Under the pieces are notes generated by a model. The model did not search any database. It worked only from the letters and a program-made list of their open reading frames with translations, and had not been told where the DNA came from. From Actinomycetota bacterium (GTDB taxonomy: Bacteria > Actinomycetota > UBA4738): a stretch of 7,776 bases of DNA. Location of the stretch: the NCBI GenBank assembly GCA_005885015.1, contig VAYG01000034.1, positions 1 through 7,776 on the forward strand, in the 5' to 3' direction. Positions 1 to 5,977 of the stretch are shown in pieces (position 1 is the first letter of the stretch; each line of letters starts with the position of its first letter). Made by a program: the position numbers and the translations under genes.

Positions 1-1108
1 CGAGTCGGATCTGCCGGTGCTGCTGCCCGACGACGTGGACTTCTCTCCGCAGGGGGAATCGCCGCTGGCGAAGCACGCCGGGTTCGTCAACGTGAACTGC
101 CCATCATGCGGCGGCGCCGCCCGGCGCGAGGTGGACACGATGGACACGTTCGTGGACTCCTCCTGGTACTTCCTTCGCTACACGTCGCCACACGACCAGG
201 ATGAGGCCTGGTCGCGGAGCGCGGTCGACCGGTGGCTCCCGGTCGACACCTACAGCGGCGGGATCGAGCACGTCATCCTCCACCTCCTGTACTCGCGGTT
301 CGTGACCAAGGCGCTGTACGACCTCGGGCTGGTCGGGTTCACCGAGCCCTTTGTCCGCCTGGTGAACCAGGGCATGGTGCTGTTCGAAGGGGAGGCGATG
401 TCGAAGAGCCGGGGGAACCTGGTCGAGCTCGGCCCCACGATCGATCGGTGGGGCGCCGACTCGGCGCGGCTCACGGTCATGTTCGCCGGTCCTCCAGCGG
501 ACGACCTGGACTGGTCCACCGTCTCCATGGCTGGGATCCACAAGTGGCTGGGCAAGGTGTGGCGCGTGGTCCATCGGACCATCGAGGTCTCGGACGAGGC
601 GGACGGAGCCGCTGGAGAAGAGCTGCGGCGCCAGACCCATCGGACGGTCAAGGCGGTCACCCGCGACCTGGAGCGGATCGGGTTCAACGTGGCGATCGCC
701 AAGCTGATGACGCTGACGAACGAGCTCCAGCGAGCGCTGGACAAGGGCGTGGGGCGATCAGCCGTGCGCGACGCCGCCGAGCGGCTGGTGCTGATGCTCT
801 CGCCCATGGCTCCGCACATCGCCGAGGAGCTGTGGCACGAGGCGCTCGGTCAGACGGACATGGCCTCGATGCACGCGTGGCCCGAGTGGGACGAGGCGCT
901 GGCCCGGGAAGAGGAGGTCGTACTGGTGGTGCAGGTCGACGGCAAGGTCCGGGACCGGGTCACCGTTCCGGCCGACGCGGACGAGGCCGCCTGCCTGGCC
1001 GCGGCCCGCGGCTCCGAGCGGGTTCGCCGGTACCTTGACGGCCGCGAGGGAGTCCGTGCGATCGTCCGGCCTCCCCGCCTGGTCAACTTCGTCACCGCCG
1101 GTTCCTGA
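1..1108 (+). CDS. leuS: Leucyl-tRNA synthetase, C-terminal part (5' end outside window)
   Basis: Class I aminoacyl-tRNA synthetase that charges tRNA-Leu with leucine in the cytoplasm. The reading frame is open from base 2, so the gene starts upstream; about 368 codons are visible of a protein usually 800-950 residues long. Seen in order: a CPSC knuckle (Cys codons at 98 and 107) followed by the family signature FVDSSWYFLRY (149-181), the HVILHLLYSRF helix (about 269-301), and the ATP-binding loop MSKS (398-409) followed by RGN. Then comes the helical anticodon-binding domain and the C-terminal VQVDGKVRD...RLVNFV fold that contacts the tRNA. The first residue of the usual KMSKS motif is Ala here, a tolerated variation; the catalytic second Lys is present. 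The leucine-editing CP1 domain lies upstream and cannot be judged. The stop TGA is at 1106-1108, 181 bases before comEA, and a separate promoter for comEA is likely. Confidence 0.97.
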   Translation, partial: ESDLPVLLPDDVDFSPQGESPLAKHAGFVNVNCPSCGGAARREVDTMDTFVDSSWYFLRYTSPHDQDEAWSRSAVDRWLPVDTYSGGIEHVILHLLYSRFVTKALYDLGLVGFTEPFVRLVNQGMVLFEGEAMSKSRGNLVELGPTIDRWGADSARLTVMFAGPPADDLDWSTVSMAGIHKWLGKVWRVVHRTIEVSDEADGAAGEELRRQTHRTVKAVTRDLERIGFNVAIAKLMTLTNELQRALDKGVGRSAVRDAAERLVLMLSPMAPHIAEELWHEALGQTDMASMHAWPEWDEALAREEEVVLVVQVDGKVRDRVTVPADADEAACLAAARGSERVRRYLDGREGVRAIVRPPRLVNFVTAGS

Positions 1109-1109
1109 T

Positions 1110-1127
1110 ACCGAGTTCCCGGTCGGT
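1110..1127 (+). terminator. Weak hairpin just after leuS, possible terminator
   Basis: ACCGA (1110-1114) can pair with TCGGT (1123-1127) around an 8-base loop, beginning two bases after the leuS stop. There is no T-run after it, so it is not a canonical intrinsic terminator; GC-rich actinobacteria often use hairpins without U-tails. The stem is only five pairs, so chance is a real alternative. Confidence 0.22.
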
Positions 1128-1158
1128 CCGCGATCGGTGCCCGTCGTGATCGATCTCA

Positions 1159-1187
1159 CTGACGCCGTTCACTGGCTCTGTTAGCGT
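1159..1187 (+). promoter_or_regulatory. Candidate promoter of comEA-comEC
   Basis: CTGACG (1159-1164; four of six matches to TTGACA) lies 17 bases before TAGCGT (1182-1187; the conserved TA...T of a -10 box). TGT directly in front of the -10 gives the extended -10 motif TGn. Transcription would start near 1194, leaving a leader of about 95 bases before the comEA GTG. The two hexamers lie in the arms of an inverted repeat (CTGACGC at 1159-1165 against GCGTCGG at 1184-1190, with one G-T pair), which could be an operator or chance. Motif match only; no transcript data. Confidence 0.45.
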
Positions 1188-1192
1188 CGGCG

Positions 1193-1219
1193 CTCTCCCT
1201 CTCCTCCTCCCTTCTCTCC
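1193..1219 (+). other. 27-base pure pyrimidine run in the comEA leader
   Basis: Every base from 1193 to 1219 is C or T. The run begins about where the candidate promoter would start transcription. It contains CTCCTCCTCC, complementary to the GGAGG ribosome binding site at 1280-1284, and an internal mirror repeat CTCTCCCTCTC (1193-1203). C-rich, G-free RNA is the kind of sequence Rho factor loads on, so early termination is one possible role; pairing with the Shine-Dalgarno is another. The composition is certain and the function is inference. Confidence 0.5.
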
Positions 1220-1224
1220 GCTGG

Positions 1225-1241
1225 CCGGCCAGGGGGGCCGG
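1225..1241 (+). other. Perfect GC hairpin in the comEA leader
   Basis: CCGGCC (1225-1230) pairs perfectly with GGCCGG (1236-1241) around an AGGGG loop, a very stable six-pair all-GC stem. No T-run follows, so it is more likely a structural element of the comEA leader, or a weak terminator for leuS read-through, than a canonical intrinsic terminator. Confidence 0.4.
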
Positions 1242-1264
1242 AGCGGCGCGGTCCTCGTCCCTTC

Positions 1265-1284
1265 CCTCCGAGCGTTCGCGGAGG
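1265..1284 (+). promoter_or_regulatory. Hairpin that masks the comEA ribosome binding site
   Basis: CCTCCG (1265-1270) is a perfect complement of CGGAGG (1279-1284), with the eight-base loop AGCGTTCG between them. The 3' arm contains the comEA Shine-Dalgarno GGAGG (1280-1284), five bases before the GTG at 1290. When folded, the whole Shine-Dalgarno is paired, so translation of comEA, and by coupling comEC, could be held low until the helix opens. The complementarity is visible directly; a regulatory role is inference. Confidence 0.55.
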
Positions 1285-1289
1285 TATGC

Positions 1290-1952
1290 GTGATCGGGGA
1301 GCGGATCCAGGAGCGACTGGGGGCCTTCAGCCGGCGGGAGCTAGCTGGGATCGCCGTTCTGGCCGTGATCATGGTGGCGGGGGCGGGCTTCTGGTACGTG
1401 CGGTCGCTTCCCCGGCCGGTGACCATCCAGGCCCCGGGCAATGGCTCGGGCTCCGGCTCCGGTCCAGGCGCGGCGGTCGGTGCCGGCCCGTTGCCGGCCC
1501 CCTCGGCCATCCCCCTCGTCGTGGTCGATGTGGCCGGATGGGTGCGGCACCCGGGCGTCTACGAGCTCCATCAAGGGGACCGGGTCATCGACGCCATCCG
1601 CCGCGCAGGAGGAGTCCGGCCAGGTGCGGACGTCACGAGCATCAACCTTGCGGCGCTGCTCACCGACGGCCAGCAGATCCTGGTGTGGAAGAAGGGACGG
1701 ACGGCAGCCGGCGCGGGGAGCGGGTCGACCACCGGGTCCGGCGGGGGAAGCGGTGCAGGGGGACCCATCAACGTGAACACCGCCACCCTCGATCAACTCG
1801 ACTCGCTGCCGGGCATCGGTCCAACGCTGGCCCAACGGATCATCGACTACCGGGAACAGCACGGGCCGTTCCGCTCGGTGGAGGACCTGCTGAACGACTC
1901 CGGCATCGGTGACGCGCGCCTGGCCGACCTGAAGCCACTGGTCACCGTGTGA
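1290..1952 (+). CDS. comEA: ComEA: membrane-anchored DNA-binding competence protein
   Basis: DNA receptor of natural transformation. It sits on the outer face of the membrane, binds incoming double-stranded DNA and passes it to the ComEC channel. The 220 residues divide clearly: a short charged N-terminus, one membrane helix (about 18-37), a Gly/Ser/Pro-rich linker (49-72), an SLBB domain (about 75-133, with VDVAGWVRHPGVY and the RAGG turn), a second Gly/Ser linker (about 139-158), and a C-terminal helix-hairpin-helix domain (159-220) with INVNTA, LPGIGPTLA and SGIGDARL. This architecture is usual for Gram-positive ComEA. The GTG at 1290 is chosen because GGAGG (1280-1284) sits five bases before it; an ATG at 1286 opens a different, non-homologous frame. 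Its stop TGA (1950-1952) overlaps the comEC ATG. Expression may be limited by the hairpin over its ribosome binding site. Confidence 0.95.
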   Translation: MIGERIQERLGAFSRRELAGIAVLAVIMVAGAGFWYVRSLPRPVTIQAPGNGSGSGSGPGAAVGAGPLPAPSAIPLVVVDVAGWVRHPGVYELHQGDRVIDAIRRAGGVRPGADVTSINLAALLTDGQQILVWKKGRTAAGAGSGSTTGSGGGSGAGGPINVNTATLDQLDSLPGIGPTLAQRIIDYREQHGPFRSVEDLLNDSGIGDARLADLKPLVTV

Positions 1953-4168
1953 TGCCGGCGCCAACGCTGCCGCTCCTGGCGGCGGGTCGGAGCGTCCTCC
2001 TCATGGTGGCGGGTATGGGCGCGGCCTCCGCGCTGTCGATCGGGAGGACCCGAGCCCGGCTGGGCGTCGCCCTCTGCTGGCTGGTCCTCCTTGGTTCGTT
2101 CGCCGCCATCGGCACGGGATGGGCCGCGGTTCGAGAGGCTCGGGTTCGAGACTCGCCGCTGGCAGGGCTGGCCGGTCACGGAGCAACGGTGGTCGGAACC
2201 GTGGCGAATGCGCCGCGGCCGGGCCACTTCGGCTGGACCGCCACCATCGACGCTCAGTTGGTCGTGTCATCTTCCAGAGGCTCTCGAGGCGCGCGGTGCT
2301 CCGACTCGCTGTGGGCGGAGGGGCACGGACACCCTCCGTCCTGGACCATGGGCGATCGGGTCCAGCTGGCAGGGACGTTGACTCGGCCGGGTGGGCGGTT
2401 CGGCCGGTTCCTCCGGAGCCGAGGCCATGCCGCGGCGATGTCGGTGGACCGAGTGATCTGGCGGGCCCCGCAGGCGAGCATCTTGTGGAGGACGACGAAC
2501 CGGCTGCGAGCCGGGTTGGTGGGCGCGCTCCGGCGCGTGCTGCCCAAGCGCGACGCCGGACTGGTCATGGGCCTGGCGCTCGGTGACACCTCGCTCCTGG
2601 ACCCCCGCATCGATGAGACGTTTCGGGCGACCGGCCTGTCGCACCTGACCGCCGTCTCGGGGGAGAACCTGGCCATGTTCCTGGCGCCGATCTTCGCGCT
2701 GGCCATGGCGCTGCGTGCGGGGCGCTGGGGCCGGCTGTTCATCGGAGCGGCCGCGATCGGGTTCTTCTGCCTGCTCACCGGAGGAGAGCCCTCGGTGCTG
2801 CGGGCCGCCGTCATGGCCGGGCTCACCCTGCTCGGAGTGTTCCTGGGGCGCCCTCGCAGCGCGCCGGCCATCCTCGGGGCCGCCGTGCTGATCCTGCTGG
2901 CGACCAACCCCACGCTGGTCCACGCGATCGGCTTTCAGCTCTCGGTGGCCGCCACGGCGGGCATCGCCCTCCTGGCCACGCCGCTCGCGGAGCGGTTTCC
3001 GCTCCTTCCCCGGTGGCTTTCGCTCCCTGCCGGCACCACCATCGGCGCCCAGGCGGGAGTCACCCCGCTCCTCCTGTATCAGTTCGGCGTGGTCCCCACG
3101 GTAAGCGTGCCGGCCAACCTCCTGGCATTCCTGGCGGTGGGTCCGGCCATGTTGTTGGGCCTTCTATCCGGCGCGCTGGCGATGTGGTTCCCCCCACTGG
3201 GACGGGTGGTGGCGGGCCTGGCCCGAATGCCACTCGGCTACCTCGAGGGGCTCGCCGAGACGCTGGCCCGCTCACCGCTTCCCTCGATCACCTCGTTCGG
3301 AGGCGGAGCCGTGCAGCTGTTGATCGGGGTGGCCGCGGTGCTCTCGGTCGGGCTGTGGCTTCGGTCCGGCCGGCGTCTTCCTCCCCGGGCTGCCGTCGCG
3401 GCGGCTCTCCTGGTCCCTCTCTTCGTCTGGGCGGGCGCGGTGAAGGCCGGAAGTCCATCCTGGCCCGCGGTCGTGTTCTTCGACGTCGGCCAAGGCGACT
3501 CGGCGCTGATGAGATTGGTCTCCACCAAGCTGGCCGCGCTCGGCGTCCGCCGGGTCGACTTGTTGGTTGCGACCCATCCGCACGCCGATCACGTGGCCGG
3601 CTTCCCCGCGATCCTGGCCCGGTTCCCCGTCGGACTGGTCCTCGACCCGGGGTGCCGATCGGACTCGCCGGAGTACTCGGCCTTCCTCAGCGCCTTGCGT
3701 TCCTCGGGGGTGCCGGCCCGCCACCCACGACAGGGTTCGACGCTCACCGTCGGCGACGTGCGCGTGGAGGTCCTCGGCCCGGAGCGCTGCTTCCACGGAA
3801 CGGATTCCGATCCCAATAACGACTCGCTGGTGCTTCGGGTCTCGGTCGGGCGGGCCTCCGTCCTGTTCACTGGAGACGTCCAGGAACAGGCCCAGGCCGA
3901 TCTCCTCCGCGACGAGGCGGGCGGGCTCGGCGCCGTCGTCTTGAAGGTCCCGCACCACGGCGGGGCGACCACCGACCCCGCTTTCCTCCTCGCGACGCAC
4001 GCCAGGGTGGCCGTGGTCAGCGTGGGACCCAACCGATACGGCCATCCCTCGGGCACCCTCCTCGGTTTGCTGGCCGCCGACGGGATGAGGGTCTTCCGCA
4101 CCGACCGGTCCGGTGACGTCACCATGACGCTTCGAGGAGGCGAGGTCCTGGTCACGACGTCGGGCTGA
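1952..4168 (+). CDS. comEC: ComEC/Rec2: DNA uptake channel with metallo-beta-lactamase-like domain
   Basis: Polytopic membrane protein that takes single-stranded transforming DNA into the cytoplasm. From the ATG at 1952 it has 738 residues. Two N-terminal membrane segments are followed by a DUF4131-type soluble domain (about 65-170). Next comes the multi-helix competence domain (about 205-485), with the family motif GLSHLTAVSGENLAMF, and a C-terminal metallo-beta-lactamase-like domain (about 505-738). Visible metal-site motifs are H542-P-H544-A-D546-H547, T640-G-D642, the PHHG motif with H668/H669, and GHP at H698. Odd: D511-VGQG-D516 leads almost at once into LAALGVRRVD, so the strand that normally carries (L/V)(I/V)DxG is missing, about 15-25 residues. 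The start overlaps the comEA stop (TGATG) without a Shine-Dalgarno, which indicates translational coupling; a GTG at 1949 is an alternative start. Uptake function is inferred from family. Confidence 0.95.
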   Translation: MPAPTLPLLAAGRSVLLMVAGMGAASALSIGRTRARLGVALCWLVLLGSFAAIGTGWAAVREARVRDSPLAGLAGHGATVVGTVANAPRPGHFGWTATIDAQLVVSSSRGSRGARCSDSLWAEGHGHPPSWTMGDRVQLAGTLTRPGGRFGRFLRSRGHAAAMSVDRVIWRAPQASILWRTTNRLRAGLVGALRRVLPKRDAGLVMGLALGDTSLLDPRIDETFRATGLSHLTAVSGENLAMFLAPIFALAMALRAGRWGRLFIGAAAIGFFCLLTGGEPSVLRAAVMAGLTLLGVFLGRPRSAPAILGAAVLILLATNPTLVHAIGFQLSVAATAGIALLATPLAERFPLLPRWLSLPAGTTIGAQAGVTPLLLYQFGVVPTVSVPANLLAFLAVGPAMLLGLLSGALAMWFPPLGRVVAGLARMPLGYLEGLAETLARSPLPSITSFGGGAVQLLIGVAAVLSVGLWLRSGRRLPPRAAVAAALLVPLFVWAGAVKAGSPSWPAVVFFDVGQGDSALMRLVSTKLAALGVRRVDLLVATHPHADHVAGFPAILARFPVGLVLDPGCRSDSPEYSAFLSALRSSGVPARHPRQGSTLTVGDVRVEVLGPERCFHGTDSDPNNDSLVLRVSVGRASVLFTGDVQEQAQADLLRDEAGGLGAVVLKVPHHGGATTDPAFLLATHARVAVVSVGPNRYGHPSGTLLGLLAADGMRVFRTDRSGDVTMTLRGGEVLVTTSG

Positions 4169-4230
4169 CCGGCATTGAGGAATTCCAGCAGGACCGTAAT
4201 CGAGAGCTCCGGGAATGGAACGCGTACGCC

Positions 4231-4260
4231 CCCATGATCTGCGCGGCACATGGGTCTCTC
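4231..4260 (+). terminator. Hairpin after comEC, candidate terminator
   Basis: CCCATG (4231-4236) pairs with CATGGG (4249-4254). After a three-base bulge (ATC), TGC (4240-4242) pairs with GCA (4246-4248) around a GCG loop. Nine pairs in all, followed by TCTCTC, a poor but pyrimidine-rich tail. It lies 62 bases after the comEC stop and before the next promoter, the right place to end the com transcript. A second short inverted repeat, GCCCCC-AA-GGGGGC, follows at 4263-4276. No true U-tract is present. Confidence 0.38.
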
Positions 4261-4296
4261 CGGCCCCCAAGGGGGCATCTGCCTCGAGAAGCCCTC

Positions 4297-4326
4297 TTGC
4301 CTCTCGCCCTCCGGCCTGCATACGAT
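4297..4326 (+). promoter_or_regulatory. Candidate promoter of the secreted-protein gene
   Basis: TTGCCT (4297-4302) and TACGAT (4321-4326) are separated by 18 bases; each matches four of six consensus positions. Transcription would begin around 4333, giving a leader of about 40 bases that includes a GAGGGGG ribosome binding site (4361-4367). This supports independent transcription of the 4372 gene and argues against the earlier in-frame TTG at 4336, which would lie almost on the start site. Confidence 0.5.
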
Positions 4327-4371
4327 CGGCCCTAGTTGGCGCGGTGGATGCCCTGCCCGAGAGGGGGTCGC

Positions 4372-4890
4372 ATGAGAGCTTGGACGAGCAGACGAGGCCG
4401 GGCCTGGCTGATCACGGGGGTTCTCACGATGGGGCTCCTGACTTCAGGGCCAGCGACTGGAGCATGGGCGCGAGGCGATGGATGGCAGCCCCTCCCCGCA
4501 GGCGATTACGACGCCACGTGTGGAGACACGGTGGTTCACGTGCATGTGGTGTTGAACCAGGAGTACTTCAGAGAGTTCAACCTCCCTGGGGACGTCGTGG
4601 AGTGGCAGGTGAACGGTAATCTGGTCCTCCAATACAGCACCGATGAGGGTGCCTCGGTGACGGTCAACGCATCCGGCCCGGGAAGGCTCTTCTTCTATCC
4701 AGACGGGAGCCTCGAAGTGATTGCCAGCGGGTTGAACTCCTGGACCTTCAGCGAACAGGACGCGGAAACCCTCGGTGTTCCCCAGATCTCGGTGAGTGCC
4801 GGTCCTATGCACCTCACGATAGCTTCGGACGGCTCGGTGAGCGGCCATATGGGCACGATCATCGAAGACGTCTGTGCAGAGCTCACCTGA
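4372..4890 (+). CDS. Exported protein of unknown function, two conserved-looking cysteines
   Basis: I do not recognise the family. The 172-residue product begins with an export signal: a basic start (R2, R7, R8, R10), a hydrophobic stretch 13-26 and an A31-W-A33 cleavage site, so the mature part probably begins near R34. The mature part (about 139 residues) has no membrane segment, reads as beta-rich, and has just two cysteines, C50 near its start and C168 near its end, well placed for a disulfide closing the fold. The segment EGASVTVNASGPG...PDGSLEV resembles small secreted proteins of actinobacteria that combine a CG motif, a G(K/x)SVxxN strand and a DGS turn; that likeness is from memory and weak. 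The ATG at 4372 follows GAGGGGG (4361-4367); in-frame TTG 4336 and ATG 4348 lack support. GC is about 60% over a sampled 240 bases against about 70% in neighbours, hinting at acquisition. It lies alone between comEC and holA. Confidence 0.8.
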   Translation: MRAWTSRRGRAWLITGVLTMGLLTSGPATGAWARGDGWQPLPAGDYDATCGDTVVHVHVVLNQEYFREFNLPGDVVEWQVNGNLVLQYSTDEGASVTVNASGPGRLFFYPDGSLEVIASGLNSWTFSEQDAETLGVPQISVSAGPMHLTIASDGSVSGHMGTIIEDVCAELT

Positions 4891-4940
4891 TCCGAGACCG
4901 ACTTTCTTAGCCGCTTAGGGGGCTTTCTGCCGCGTTGGCC

Positions 4941-4982
4941 CGGCTCACCGCCCGAGACGCTACGGTCTACGGCGGTGGGCCG
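4941..4982. repeat. 42-base inverted repeat upstream of holA
   Basis: CGGCTCACCGCC (4941-4952) pairs with GGCGGTGGGCCG (4971-4982) over 12 positions with a single G-T pair. After a 2x2 mismatch, AGAC (4955-4958) pairs with GTCT (4965-4968) around a six-base loop. That makes 16 pairs, the strongest hairpin I see in the window. It starts 50 bases after the secreted-protein stop and ends four bases before the holA -10 box, so it covers the -35 region. It may terminate the upstream transcript (no T-run follows), serve as an operator for holA, or both. Confidence 0.6.
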
Positions 4983-4986
4983 CGCC

Positions 4987-4992
4987 TAGAAT
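4987..4992 (+). promoter_or_regulatory. holA -10 box, near-leaderless start
   Basis: TAGAAT (4987-4992) matches the -10 consensus at five of six positions and ends ten bases before the holA ATG. A transcript starting six or seven bases downstream would carry only about three to five bases before the start codon. No good -35 is seen; that region is occupied by the inverted repeat. Confidence 0.5.
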
Positions 4993-5002
4993 CGGGAACC
5001 GG

Positions 5003-5977
5003 ATGCCTGGGTCGGCGGCGGTCGTGCTCTTCTGGGGCGAAGACGAGTTCCTTCTGCGCCTGGCGGCTCGGGAGCGGCTCCGTGACCGGGGCATGGAGCC
5101 CACAGAGGTCGACGGTGCCGGCTGGCAAGGGGGGGAGACGGCCGATCTGGCCACTCCATCGTTGTGGGGAGAACAACGGGCCTTGCTGGTCACAGGGAGC
5201 CACCATCTGCCCGAGGCGGGCCTTCGGGAGATCCAGGCATACGTCACCTCCCCTTCACCCGACGCGTTGCTGGTGATGACGCTGGTTTCGCGGGCGAAGA
5301 GCGCGCCCCCCCTGGCGAAGCGGGTGCGGGAGTCGGGTGGCGAAGTTCGGCAGGTGGCCATGCGGCGGCAGGACCTCCCCAAGTGGATCGTCGATCGGGC
5401 CAAGTCCCGGGGACTCCGCCTGTCCGGACCAGCCGCAACCACCCTCATGGCCGCGGTGGGTGAGGACACGGCCGCTCTCGACCAGGCCACGGAACAGCTG
5501 GCCGTTGCCTTCGCGGGCAAGACGGTGACCCCCGATGACGTGCGAGCCCAGTTCCAGGGCCTCGGCGAGCAGCGGGTGTGGGACCTGTGCGATCAGGCGC
5601 TGACCGGGCGCCTGGGTGAGGCCCTGGTCACGCTGCGGGGGTTGCTCGAGGCCAGAGAGGACCCGTTGCTCATACTGGGCGGGATCGCGGCCCGGCTTCG
5701 CGAGCTGGTCCGAGTGCGGGGGCTCCCCGCCCGGATGCCGTCAGCGGAGGCGGCCAAGGCCGCGGGGATCCGCTTCGACTGGCAGGTGCGCCGGTATCGG
5801 GACCAGGCGGGCAGGTTCTCTGAAGAGGGCCTGGCCTCCTTGCACGCCCGGGTGGCGGAGGCGGATCGGGCGCTGAAGGGAGGGGTTGCGGGAGACGTCC
5901 TGCTGCCCTCGCTCGTCGCCGCCATGGCCGGGATGCCCGACGCGGCGCTCGACGTGCCGGTGCGGGTGAGTCGCTAG
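5003..5977 (+). CDS. holA: DNA polymerase III delta subunit
   Basis: Delta subunit of the clamp-loader complex, which opens the beta sliding clamp and loads it on primed DNA at the replication fork. The 324-residue length is normal. Family features seen: an N-terminal strand followed by GEDEFLLRLAARERL (about 12-26), where delta proteins have GxDxFL; the SLWGEQRALLV strand (about 53-63); DLPKWIVDRAKSRGLRL (about 123-139); AAVGEDTAALDQATEQLAV in the lid domain; and the C-terminal collar with RVWDLCDQALTGRLGEAL and PLLILGGIAARLRELVRV. As usual for delta there is no P-loop. The ATG at 5003 is the first start codon after the last upstream stop in this frame. There is no convincing Shine-Dalgarno, and a -10 box lies ten bases upstream, so the mRNA may be leaderless or nearly so. 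The stop TAG (5975-5977) shares CTAG with the rpsT stop on the other strand. Confidence 0.93.
   Translation: MPGSAAVVLFWGEDEFLLRLAARERLRDRGMEPTEVDGAGWQGGETADLATPSLWGEQRALLVTGSHHLPEAGLREIQAYVTSPSPDALLVMTLVSRAKSAPPLAKRVRESGGEVRQVAMRRQDLPKWIVDRAKSRGLRLSGPAATTLMAAVGEDTAALDQATEQLAVAFAGKTVTPDDVRAQFQGLGEQRVWDLCDQALTGRLGEALVTLRGLLEAREDPLLILGGIAARLRELVRVRGLPARMPSAEAAKAAGIRFDWQVRRYRDQAGRFSEEGLASLHARVAEADRALKGGVAGDVLLPSLVAAMAGMPDAALDVPVRVSR

Noticed and set aside
395..409. LeuRS catalytic loop reads AMSKS instead of KMSKS.
   Set aside because: The first residue varies in the family and the essential second Lys is kept; not evidence of an inactive enzyme.
1286..1912. ATG-started frame overlapping comEA in another phase.
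   Set aside because: Its product is Arg/Gly-rich with no domain, while the GTG frame at 1290 gives a full ComEA and has the better ribosome binding site spacing.
2254..2923. Two overlapping minus-strand open frames of about 219 codons opposite comEC.
   Set aside because: Low-complexity shadow products; comEC fully explains the region.
3272..4321. Long open frame on the minus strand (349 codons) antisense to comEC.
   Set aside because: Composition is Arg/Gly/Glu-rich shadow coding of high-GC DNA, with no recognisable domain. The plus-strand comEC frame has clear family motifs across the same bases.
4336..4371. In-frame TTG (4336) and ATG (4348) as earlier starts for the secreted protein.
   Set aside because: TTG falls almost on the predicted transcription start. 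Neither has a ribosome binding site, and the 4372 ATG has GAGGGGG plus a signal peptide that starts normally.
4387..4413. Twin-arginine (Tat) export signal in the secreted protein (SRRGRAW).
   Set aside because: Two arginines are present but the hydrophobic residues expected after them are not; an ordinary Sec-type signal fits better.
4909..4928. Terminator-like AGCC...GGCT stem followed by TTCT after the secreted-protein gene.
   Set aside because: Only four contiguous pairs; the 4941-4982 hairpin is far stronger.
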